Origin: Skeletonema tropicum
Taxonomy: Eukaryota; Bacillariophyta; Thalassiosirophyceae; Thalassiosirales; Thalassiosiraceae
Direction: 5' to 3'
Assembly: GCA_037178625.1 (NCBI GenBank)
Contig: CM074145.1
Span: forward strand, 62,001 to 126,000
DNA: 64,000 bases
Positions 55,085-64,000 of the stretch are shown here, one piece after another (within the stretch, counting starts at the first letter, position 1; each line of letters begins with the position of its first letter). A model generated the notes under the pieces. That model made no database searches and had not been told where the DNA came from. It saw only the letters and a list, made by a program, of their open reading frames with translations. A program made the position numbers and the translations under genes.

Positions 55085-55693
55085 TCAAGCCTTCTGCGCA
55101 CCATTGATAGACCTTCGTGCATCCCAAGCCAAACAAGTGCCTCCTCCATTCCACCAATAATTAAAGCCAAAGATTTTGTCCCCGTCCACAGATTGGTGTA
55201 AACTCAGATCGGCACCTGGTGCTCCATCTTTCCAATCCCATGTTTCGCTTGGCAAGGGACGGTCATCACTCTCCATGAATTCATCTTTATCATCAGACCG
55301 AAGATCCTCGTCATCGGATGAAGCATACTCATCATCATCTTCTTCTCTATCGACGTCATCTTCATCATCAACATCAGATTCTACTTCTTCTTCTTCTTCT
55401 TGCTTGCGCTTCCTGCTTCTGAGCGGCAAAAAATGACAAAAATATTACTTATTGTTAGCGCACACACGATACGACGCACGAGGATGATCCACCAAACACA
55501 GATAAATTACACAAAGAGATTCTTACCTAGTGCTCCTCACGCTCCTTGAATCCTTTGCCGCCTGCTTCTTCTCCTCTCTGGAAGCGACGGCCTCTCTTTT
55601 GGCCTCGGTGTAAATCGAAACTACCTGCTTGCGCTCTCGGGTTGATCGTCGGGGCTCGGGGCGCCTCCTCCTCTGGCTGCTCGGTGGCGTCAT
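55085..55693 (-). CDS. Small acidic/basic protein, two exons
   Basis: Exon 55693-55527 and exon 55418-55085 join across a GTAAGA...CTCAG intron of 108 bases (phase 2), giving 166 residues. The start at 55693 is the second of two overlapping ATGs; the first (55697) leads into a frame that ends at the intron. The N-terminus is strongly basic (MTPPSSQRRRRPEPRRSTRE). The middle is a Glu/Asp run, and the C-terminus (KIFGFNYWWNGGGTCLAWDA) is aromatic and conserved-looking. A nuclear, chromatin-associated location is a guess from charge. No known domain. Confidence 0.6.
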
Positions 55694-55999
55694 TCATTGT
55701 AGCTTTTCAGTAAACAATCAATCTTGTCAATGAGATGGTGCTGATATAATGTTTACAGTGTGCTCGATGAAGCAGACTCTTGCGCTCGCTGTCGTGGCAA
55801 TTTTTTGTTCCGATGCGAAGATAACGGTAGACCGCCGGATGAAAGGCCAAAAATAGAACAGCTCTCTTCCAGCGTTGCCGTGATCCAAGAATGATCACTC
55901 CGAGTTACAACGCTGCTAAAGGCTAATGAGTTGTCGCCGCCCGATCAGGCCAATGAAACGTCAATCAGCGCAACAATCTAAATAATGAGAGGAGCTAAG

Positions 56000-56054
56000 T
56001 CGTTCGTTCTGTCGTTCTGTCGGTCGTTCGGTCGGTCGTTCTGTCGTTCTGTCC
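56000..56054. repeat. Tandem repeat of gtcgttctgtcg-type units
   Basis: Seven or so imperfect units of 8-12 bases (tcgttctg, tcggtcgt). Confidence 0.75.
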
Positions 56055-56718
56055 GGGCCCTTTGGCGTGTCCTTTGGCCTTCACGGGCATTTTCGAATTA
56101 CATAATTATTAAAGTGTTACATAACGTACTATTTGAATACTGCTATGTATATAAGTAGACACAATCAATATCGTAGTAGATAGCCGGTGCCTCCTCTCTT
56201 ATTTAGAAAACCCGCGCAGCGGCTAGCTAACGAGCGTCAGCGAGGCTAGTGAACATGGAAGCAGGCAAAAAATGAAGCTGAAGCGACCCGCCATAAGCTT
56301 CCACGGTCGGCCCACGTGGGCCAAGGTACAAGGGGCTGCCAGTAACTAAGTTTAACCCTTTAGCCCCCGGTACAAACCCTCCATTTTTGCACAGATTTGG
56401 GTTTGTGCAACTTTTTGCTCCAAACCTGCCTTCATCACCGAACACAAAACATCAACCATGTCGTCACCTACTGTATGCGTATGCACGGCAAACTATCCAC
56501 CAAAAAACTGCAACGAGCGATGACGCTGTTAATTATCATGACTGGCTGTGCATCGGCAACAATTTTTATGGCATAGTTGAGTTATTATTATTAAATATTC
56601 ATGCAGAAGCTGACTGCCCGGATCTCCCGACACATCGACACATCAACACATCATCGGTTCGCCTTCTCTTCGACACTCTACGGCAACAAAAACAGAAGAA
56701 AAGAATAATAATGACGAC

Positions 56719-57598
56719 TTAATTTAGCGGCATTAGCGGCCTGCAAATATTTACATTGGCGTGTCCCCAATGGTTCATGGCATCCAACATGCCGTAAAAT
56801 GAAGCCGGGATGACATCCTTCAACCCATCGCTATCCGTCACTCGAGAAAATGCAACCTCGCACGTGTACCTCAACTTGCAGATGGTCCTATCAGCAGACA
56901 CCTCCTCGGCGGTGAATTGGCCGCGACCACTCAAGAATTTGGGGGTGATTTGCCTGTTCATATTGGGATAGTATCGTGCTGTGTCCCAAAAGCCTCGATC
57001 CGATAGATCATCCATCCTGGTGGACACTTCCTCAGCCGTGGTCCCCACAGCTCAACGAGCGCCTTCTCTGATACACGAGCAAGGAATAAATTAGTGTGCT
57101 CAAAACTTAAACCCATTGGAATGTGCACTAGCGTGGACTTTATCAGAATTGCACGCGCGCGTGAAGAGTGTATTCTTCCGTGGAGTAAATATCTTGAAGT
57201 CTTTGCCGTCAGGTATTGCACAAACATTGTCGAGACCTTCATCCTTGAATGCTTGAGGACAAGTTGCTTTAAGGAATTCCTCAGTTATATCAAGAATAGA
57301 GAGATCTTCTCCTGCTTCGCCCCATCTATCAACCCACCACTTCACTCTATCTGCAACATGAGAGTTCTCTGCGTTCAGCCCAAGGATGTATGCAATGGTT
57401 CGATAGGACATCCCACAGTTGATTCTCATCTTTGCCGCAAGGCACCATTCAAACAAGGTCACTGGATCATCTAGTGATGGCAGCAAAGCGAGATGATGGA
57501 GAGTCATCTGAAGGCTTTTTGGATGGCGAGTTCTTCTGCCTCATCTTTCCGCGGACTCTCCTCTTTGGACTATTGTACTGATTGCTACGAGTCTTCAT
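56719..57598 (-). pseudogene. DDE_Tnp_4-type transposase (PIF/Harbinger-ISL2EU group), frameshifted
   Basis: From an ATG at 57598 come a basic leader (MKTRSNQYNSPKRRVRGK) and a helix-turn-helix-like WCLAAKMRINCGMSYRTIAYIL. The first catalytic-region block is CAIPDGKDFKIFTPRKN with CNSDKVHAS. Then comes GLSFEHTNLFLARVSEKAL in another frame, then LSDRGFWDTARYYPN (second Asp), ITPKFLSGRGQFTAEEV and LRYTCEVAFSRV (Glu). These blocks and their order are those of the DDE_Tnp_4 domain. Frames change near 57515, 57130 and 57050, so no functional product is expected. Its 5' end faces the SAP/SWIM gene, about 200 bases away. Confidence 0.75.
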
Positions 57599-57792
57599 AT
57601 TGATTTTTATGACCAGAATGAGAATACAGAATATTGAACGGAATGGTTTGAAATGCGAGTATGAACGGATAGATCACAAAATTTGGCCATGAAATATTGG
57701 ACGCTACATTTTTCTGCGCTTTGCAGCAGATACAGACAAAGGAGTGAAGATGCGTTGCATAATTTAGCAGTAGTAACATAAATGCCATCATG

Positions 57793-59190
57793 GGCTAGCC
57801 GCTTGTACCACTATCGTTACCAAAAGACCCATTGGACACAACTCGCAACCTCCCACTGAACTCAGAGATATATTTCAAGGACTGCCCGATTGGAATACTG
57901 CCACAGAATGTTTTGTTGGATTGGATGGTTTATCATGGAGTACCTATGCCGAAGGGAACTTCAAGATTGTCTCTCATCAAGCAAGTGCGACTAGCATACG
58001 AGAACAAGCAGCCATTGGACCGAGAGCGCATCAGCCTCAACGAAGCCTAAAGACAAAGTCTTACATTTCCTGGGAGACGATGGCAGGTGTCTCAGAATTG
58101 AGATGGAATAATGACAAGTCTATTTTACTACAATTCATCCGAAGTGTAGTCCCAACTGTGAACAGCAAATACATTGACGAAATCTTTGGAACTGGAATGA
58201 ATGGAATTCGTGAACGATCGTGGTTGAGATTTGTGAGCGGCAGCTTAGATATTCAATCACTTACATTGGGTACTGCCAAGGTAGACGGACAAGATGAACC
58301 AATCCAAATTTTGCGGATCAAATGTACACCAAGCATGAAGAGTGAAGTGTACGATGTGTCACTTTCATTCAAACCCGACGGCAGTGTTGTTTTGTATCTC
58401 CCGGAGAAATCAAAATGCGATTGTCCTAACGGCTGGTTATTTTGCAGTCATTCCCTTGCCTTCTTCATTCTAATCCGTCTGTTGCAAATTAAAAAGGATT
58501 GGTGTTTTGCTGATTTGTGCAAATACATGCCTCCTCCGATAAAATCATTGCAGAATCTACCACTGGCAGCAGCAAATGTCCTGAAGAGTGAAAAGAGCGC
58601 CTCAAAAGCCATTGGGAAGGCAATAGCCAAGGAGGTTAGGGGGTATTCGGCCAAGAAGGATAGCGACGAAAGTGCAGCAGATGATGAGATAGATGGCGGC
58701 TTTACAGAGCGACCTGAAGGCAGGGAGAGATGTAAAGAGTATTGATTTGTGCCAGAGATTGGATGATCATCTGCAACAGAGCAAAGAAACAAAGGCGATC
58801 GACGGTGCGATCGATAGTAGAAATGTGCAGGTTCGTGATGCGGCGACTAAGACTAAATCTTCCCGGGTGACAGCGGATGACATCCATAAATTCAGCCGTG
58901 ATGTCGTGCACAAAACGCTGCCTCATAAACGCCAATACGTGAAGCTTGTCCGCCATAAGTGCCTCCAAGAAATGATGGACGATAAGTTTATTGACAACGA
59001 TAATGCTTTGAGTCATTACCTCCGATTCTTCTCTGACGATCGCAATGAAGACTCGCGTCAGAAGCATCAAACAACGCGCCTCAAACTTACAGGTGATGAT
59101 GTGTGTGGAAACTACGATAAAGAATTTCTTCTGGACAAATATTTTGATAGTGACAACGATAGTGATGATGACGATGATGGTGCCTCCTAA
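57793..59190 (+). pseudogene. SAP- and SWIM-domain accessory gene of the transposon, frame broken
   Basis: The first part (57793-58050) contains LLDWMVYHGVPMPKGTSRLS, which fits a SAP-type DNA-binding helix pair. It has no ATG before that; an AG acceptor-like TAG precedes it. A second frame (to 58745) holds the SWIM zinc finger CDCPNGWLFCSH (C-x-C-x6-C-x-H) after a 110-residue domain. A third frame (58693-59190) holds a charged C-terminus ending in Asp/Ser repeats. Frames shift near 58050 and 58695. SWIM fingers bind DNA or protein and occur in several transposon-encoded proteins. Functional loss is likely unless the shifts are assembly errors. Confidence 0.65.
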
Positions 59191-59414
59191 ATTTTATTAA
59201 TATCATGCTTGTTTTGTTGCTTCATTGTGTGGTATGGGATGGTGACAACATGCGGCAGCTTCATGATCTTCGTGTCTTCTTCGTGTTTTGATGGCCAAAA
59301 AAATCCTCAAACCCAAATCTGTGCAATCCGGGCGCGCCATTTCCACCGTGGAAGCTTGATGCGTTCGCGGACATTTTTTTTAATTATAGGATTAGTTTAG
59401 CATGGTATTTAGGA

Positions 59415-60148
59415 CAAGGGTAAATAAATAGGGTATGACTCAAATTTTGGCGGGAAATCTCCACCGCGACGACAACACGTAAAAAAATAAAGAGGATTTA
59501 CCGTCTCGTGGTCAAACTCAGATGCGAAAGTCAGTGCCGGTCAACAGGTTGATCAGCACCAACCACGCCGCTCAAGGCACTGGCAACCATGATCACCGTT
59601 GCCGCCGTTGAAATAGACCAAGTTAATAGCCGTACTATTGTCCGATCGGTGGCTGACGTTATTATAGACTATTATGTTAATGTTGAAGCTCTCGCCGCAG
59701 GCAAATCCGCCGAGGGAAGGCAGCATGGAGGAAATATTAGACGGTGACGTCCGGCGAGCGCCGGCCATTTAATAGGGCTCATCCAAGGAGCGTTTCTGGT
59801 GGATCTACGTACGATAACATCAACATAATAATCCATAGTAACAATCAGCCACCGATAGGCGGATAATATGGCTATTAACTTGGTCTAATTCAGCGGCGGC
59901 AACGTCGACCATGGTTGCCGTTGCTTTGAGCGGTGAATGATCAGTTCGAGCTTTCAATGACGGGAAACGATGAAGCAAGCGAGACTCAACCATAGGTAAT
60001 CAAACGTCGTATCGGCACTGTTACTTAGGGAAATTGTGTGTGTTCGGTGGACAACGGTGGACAGTAATAGGTACAACGTAGGAATACGTAGAAATGGCCT
60101 CGTCTCGTGGTCACACTCTTTGTGACATACCCTATTTATTTACCCTTG
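59415..60148. mobile_element. Foldback/MITE element, 734 bp, with 8-bp target duplication
   Basis: Ends CAAGGGTAAATAAATAGGG (59415-59433) and its complement (60130-60148). ATTTAGGA flanks both sides exactly (59407-59414 and 60149-60156). Long imperfect arms pair internally: about 59590-59655 matches inverted 59845-59910 (ccaagttaatagcc, cggtggctga). An 8-bp duplication and a CA-starting end fit the hAT superfamily. The 71-codon minus-strand frame at 59553-59768 also exists in the half copy at 61111-61347 but has no protein-like motif. Confidence 0.85.
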
Positions 60149-60156
60149 ATTTAGGA

Positions 60157-60994
60157 ACTATCTCTTGCTGTCTGGCACCTTAAGCCTGTCTTACTCGCGC
60201 CCTGGACGCACGCAACTATTTTTTGTACTCCACCATGACGGCCTATTTCAAGATATAAATAACCAATGATACACTCCTTTACAGTGTATTAAAATGCGAA
60301 TATTTTTTAAGGGAATCGTACAAATATCTCATTTTCTCGCTGAGATATGCATTTTTGTTTACCCATAGTATTTACTCTAGAGAGCTTAGAATGGAACATC
60401 TGTTTCTTGTCAGATGGTGCAACCCAAACTATCTTGACTAGGATTCATCTCCTGAGTTATAGACTAAAACGGTACTATCATCGTTTTGGGCATAAAGTAG
60501 AGTACATTTGTCAGCCAACGAACGGATTTCCCTGCGGCCAATTTTGGAAGTGTGTGAAAAAATAATGGTTCGCCCACGTGTTTGGCGGGTCAGGTTTATT
60601 TTTCTGAGCACTAGCCGCTTCGTGTGCTAGCGCGTCCGCGTCAGTACGCACAAAAAATGTTACACTCTCAAGTCACTTCTTGTATTCCCTTGCAACATGT
60701 TACCACTCGCTCCTGCCAAAGAAGAAGCTGCACCTCAAGAAGCCACTTCTCATGAATGCTTATGATGTTGCTTGTACCCACCGTCCAATCTATTCTTGCT
60801 CCAACCCTGAACTCGTTGCCGCTGCAAGAAAAGACGCTTCTACTGGGCACCTGCATCCACTACTTCTAAAAGTACGATTGTGCACTGTGATAATAATTAT
60901 TTGTGACACTCCCAAACTCAACCCCCTGAATGTGACACTACCAAACTCAATCAATCCGCTTCGTGTTACATACACTTCAAAATGTGACACTGGG
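60157..60994. other. No gene seen
   Basis: Short frames without motifs. gtgacact-ccaaactcaa occurs twice near 60903-60950. Confidence 0.5.
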
Positions 60995-61408
60995 CAAGGG
61001 TAAATAAATAGGGTATGACTCAAATTTTGGCGGGAAATCTCCACCGCGACGACAACACGTAAAAAAATAAAGAGGATTTACCGTCTCGTGGTCAAACTCA
61101 GATGCGAAAGTCAGTGCCGGTCAACAGGTTGATCAGCACCAACCACGCCGCTCAAGGCATGGCAACCATGATCACCGTTGCCGCCGTTGAAATAGACCAA
61201 GTTAATAGCCGTACTATTGTCCGATCGGTGGCTGACGTTATTATAGACTATTATGTTAATGTTGAAGCTCTCGCCGCAGGCAAATCCGCCGAGGGAAGGC
61301 AGCATGGAGGCAATATTAGACGGTGACGTCCGGCGAGCGCCGGCCATTTAATAGGGCTCATCCAAGGAGCGTTTCTGGTGGATCTACGTACGATAACATC
61401 AACATAAT
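60995..61408. mobile_element. Half copy of the foldback element
   Basis: 414 bases matching 59415-59829 with a one-base deletion (aaggcatggc for aaggcactggc) and one substitution noted. It includes the CAAGGG end but stops abruptly at aacataat and has no second arm or target duplication. It abuts the last recognisable exon of the minus-strand gene at 61409-64000. Confidence 0.85.
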
Positions 61409-64000
61409 CGGCCCTCGGGGCCCCGGGTCGAAACAAGCGCAGTGAAGTGTCGATAACGGGGCCGGGAGGTGCCCAACCCCTTATGGTCACAAATTCTCCA
61501 TTTTTTTCCAAACTTTTTTCTACAGGGATCTTGGTAGGAATCAGTATAGTAGCTATTTAGTGAGAAAGTTTACCTGCTGGACACGTAGAGGCTCTGTAGA
61601 CCATAGCGCTGTAGGATTTGTACTTGTTCCTACGTAGAAAGCGAGAAGTACCTGGCTTAAAGGTGCTTTTTACAGAAATTGATTGGCTATATCTGTCGAG
61701 GATACCGTCATTTGCAGAAAGAAATACAGGTACATTGTCATTATAGGTGACATGTTTCTTCATCACGAGAAATATTCTCCCTTTGTTGTATCCTTTATTG
61801 ATTGTCGTTAATTTGTCATGTTGCCGCGATTGAAAATAAATTTGTCTTCAAGACAAATTTATTTTCCATGCAAGTTGTGAATATTGCATTGGAAAAGAAC
61901 TTCTCTCCAGGGATGATATACCTGAACTGACCAAGCTGTCGCAAATGGTGTGGCAAACAGGACTGTCTAAGGAGTGTTTCTGTAAGTCCATTATGTTGCC
62001 AAGTGTCACTAACACGATTATGTCATCAAGTTCCTGTGATTTATGTTTCGGAATGAAACAAAGCTTCGTCTCGCGATGACCGTCTACCAAATTTTGTTCA
62101 GCGACCATACTTTGCTTCTTGATCTCCTTCAGAGGTATGCCTTTGTGTCGGACTTGCTTGACACATAGGACTTTTTGAAGCCAGGTTGTCACAAAGAATA
62201 TTATATGTTTTAACGATATATTCGGAGCTGGAAGTAACATTGGGAAAAGACCAAAAATGTCAGCGATGAAGTGAAGTATCGGACCTCAAAATATTTTTGT
62301 CGTGAGGACAAATTTATTTTCAGAATCGTACACCGTACCAGTGACACTCGTACAAGTATAATAACTCACCTTGTCTAGCAATGGACGATGTTGTATCTTT
62401 TACAGGTGTCACAACTGGAACTGGAATGACCTTTTCCGACAGCTCTCCCAACATAGATCCAATAGTTCCAGACGCTTTTGTGTTCTGTGGAATTTCTCCA
62501 ACTCCAACTGGCCGAGCTGCATTGCCATTATTGCTACGAAATACACCAGCATCGTCTGCTTCCAAGGGGGCGTTATCAACATTACCAACACCCATATTGG
62601 TGCCATCATTATCACGTTCTCCTGACAGTCTAGCAACCGAAGTAGCATTACGACACGGATAATCCTTCACGGTAGAACCAGAAGACTCATGAAACAGGCG
62701 GTCGAGACAGCTGCGCGGAAGTCTACTGGTAGACAGAGAATCATATAAATGATCGCGAATGGTTTGGCGGCCCACAAGACTGTGATCTTCTGAGCAGCGG
62801 CGATATGCGCGAACAGTAGCAGGTTGTTCCCCAGCATGATACAGCAACGCCGGAAGATTAGTTGGGTCAACTGCTGACTCCTCACCAGAAGGAGTAGACG
62901 CTGGTATGTCCGTTTCAGACGGATGATGAGTATTCACTGGAGTTGCGGCACTACCATTGCTCTCTTTAGGGCACTGCTGTTCGATGTCATAATTTTTTGA
63001 TGATTGCTTTAACTTTAACAAAGAACTCGCCTGCTCGACATCGTCATAATCATTATTATTATCGCATGATCTCCATGATTTGCATGATGCATCAAATGCT
63101 TCTGCCTGCTCAAAGTTAGTGCATCTAACATGAGCGGGAGAGATGCAATCGCCTTGCTTTGTCTGCAGAAGAGGTATATCATGCTCGTTCTTGTTGTTGT
63201 CGACAACATCTTTTTTGTTGCCCGCTGTCACACCGCCATTGCTGAAGTAAATGAAAATAGGGATAAGTAAGGATAAGTGATTAGTTTTTGACATGACGAC
63301 ATTCATATGGGAGAAACAATACCAGTTCAAGTTTAAAATAAATTTGCATACATCACAATTTTATTTTTGGCATGAACTCTATGGAAGGTTAATACCACAC
63401 AGCAAAAAGCGACTTAAATGTAGATGAATGAGCGATCCTTTCTATGTTCGTACGATCAATCTACGTAATGTTTTACGCAGTGTTAAGCGTTTCGCTTATA
63501 CATGAAATTCTGAATCACATAAGACGCTTCTTCCAATTTCAGCTCATCTTAACAATACACTTTCGGACTTACCCATTAGACAATACGCTGGAACACTCTG
63601 GAGCAGCCAACGACTGCAAGTTATGACTGTTATTTACACAACGGCCATAATTCATTATTCCAGCTTTGCTTTCTGCATCCGATTTGTAGAACTGAGCCGA
63701 GCTTGAACCGTTACAGGTAACGTTGCGATTGGAAATGACATTGTAAGCGATAGATAATTGTTCCTGTCTGGTGCGATATAGATCCATTACGCATCCTAGC
63801 TCAGACAATACATGTTTTAGTTCACGCATATTGCAAGAGGAAAGAACAAGCCTCAGAAGAGTATGTGGATCAGTAGAGTGTTCGAAGCATGGATTGCGCG
63901 ATGATTGTAATTCTACTATTTCGCGGAAGATATGATCGCCTACACGCACTTTCGGCCATTGGACGTTGTAAATTATTTGACGAATAGACAGAAATGAGCA
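61409..64000 (-). CDS. Unrecognised multi-exon gene, 5' end outside window, 3' end cut by a repeat
   Basis: The frame is open to the right edge. Exons joined by canonical sites with matching phases: 64000-63573 (GTAAGT donor), 63241-62370 (TTCAG acceptor, GTGAGT donor) and 62227 onward (TTCCAG acceptor). The third exon meets TGA at 61848-61850, inside a palindrome, but the same frame continues to a GTAAAC donor near 61573. A phase-matched exon (TGTAG acceptor near 61526) then runs to the half foldback element at 61408. Skipping the TGA by a GTATAT donor at 61921 and an AAAG acceptor is also in frame. The protein is hydrophilic with scattered Cys; no domain is recognised. A hydrophobic stretch near 63300 is intronic and not a signal peptide. 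Confidence 0.55.
61832..61866. repeat. Perfect palindrome, 17-base arms, over a stop codon
   Basis: Arms 61832-61848 and 61850-61866 around a single C. The TGA of the minus-strand gene lies at its centre. The arm word gacaaatttattttc recurs at 62308-62322. Confidence 0.88.

Larger units (their letters stand above)
56274..59372. mobile_element. Decayed transposon with transposase and SAP/SWIM accessory gene
   Basis: Imperfect terminal inverted repeats: agcttccacgg and, further in, ttgcacagatttgggttt on the left (56299-56309 and 56387-56404) recur inverted in the same order on the right (near 59345-59355 and 59309-59326). The left repeat holds an extra 70 bases. Outer ends at about 56274 and 59372 are flanked by AT within A and T runs (AAAAAAT left, ATTTTTTTT right). 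Inside, a DDE_Tnp_4-type transposase pseudogene points left and a SAP/SWIM gene points right from a shared spacer. This pairing recalls ISL2EU-type elements, whose accessory protein often has SAP, SWIM and YqaJ parts. No YqaJ part is seen here. Confidence 0.7.

Noticed and set aside
59553..61347. Paired 71- and 78-codon minus-strand frames with nearly the same protein
   Set aside because: Both lie inside copies of the foldback element, so the similarity is that of the repeat DNA. There is no start context or motif.
62320..63330. A secreted 336-residue protein starting near 63330
   Set aside because: The hydrophobic start lies in an intron: a TTCAG acceptor at 63242-63246 and the phase-matched exon at 63573-64000 explain the region better.

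Overview
The window looks like nuclear DNA of a diatom, probably a centric species. The grounds are short GT-AG introns inside compact genes, a tandem pair of BspA-type (DUF285) repeat membrane proteins, AP2-domain proteins, and secreted proteins of cell-wall type: a Trp-rich repeat protein with an RXL processing motif and PSxxPS tails, and a Lys/Ser-rich protein with the same tail. The genus is an inference. No rRNA, convincing tRNA gene or CRISPR array was seen.

Layout. 1-7.4 kb: two tandem BspA-like genes, the first cut by the left edge. 7.4-10.5 kb: decayed remains of a multi-pass membrane protein and a leucine-rich-repeat gene. 10.9-15.5 kb: the best ordinary gene block, a Cys/His-finger plus double-AP2 protein convergent with a four-exon OTUD5-like OTU deubiquitinase. 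15.5-21.8 kb: gene-poor, with dispersed repeats, a small TIR element and one small Lys/Ser/Pro-rich membrane protein. 21.85-23.69 kb: a TIR element carrying one gene for a predicted DNA-binding protein. 25.6-29 kb: a patchwork of gene fragments (retroelement gag, the 5' end of the gene at 40.4 kb, a ClpB C-terminus, possibly retroelement remains). 31.4-35.0 kb: the Trp-rich cell-wall-like locus, split by repeats. 36-43 kb: a gene 5'-fragment, a tandem array interrupted by a 2.1-kb TIR element with a perfect 8-bp target duplication, and an 874-residue unknown protein. 43-48.7 kb: a three-level nest, a dispersed repeat split by a very small LTR retrotransposon whose 3'-ward LTR is split by a DNA transposon. 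48.8-55.7 kb: a small hypothetical, a frame-broken QSOX-like sulfhydryl oxidase, a ribonuclease-inhibitor-type LRR protein and a small acidic/basic protein. 56.3-59.4 kb: a decayed transposon with a DDE_Tnp_4 transposase facing away from a SAP/SWIM protein. 59.4-61.4 kb: a foldback element with an 8-bp target duplication and a half copy of it. 61.4-64 kb: an unrecognised multi-exon gene running off the right edge.

The most unusual feature is the set of TIR elements that each carry one gene for a DNA- or zinc-binding protein but no visible DDE nuclease (21852-23693 and 37533-39634). Beside them lies an element in which a SAP/SWIM accessory gene is still paired with its transposase (56274-59372). 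Together they suggest a local fauna of transposons with accessory DNA-binding proteins, two of which may be mobilised in trans. Element boundaries come from inverted repeats and target duplications read directly. Superfamily names and functions are inference.
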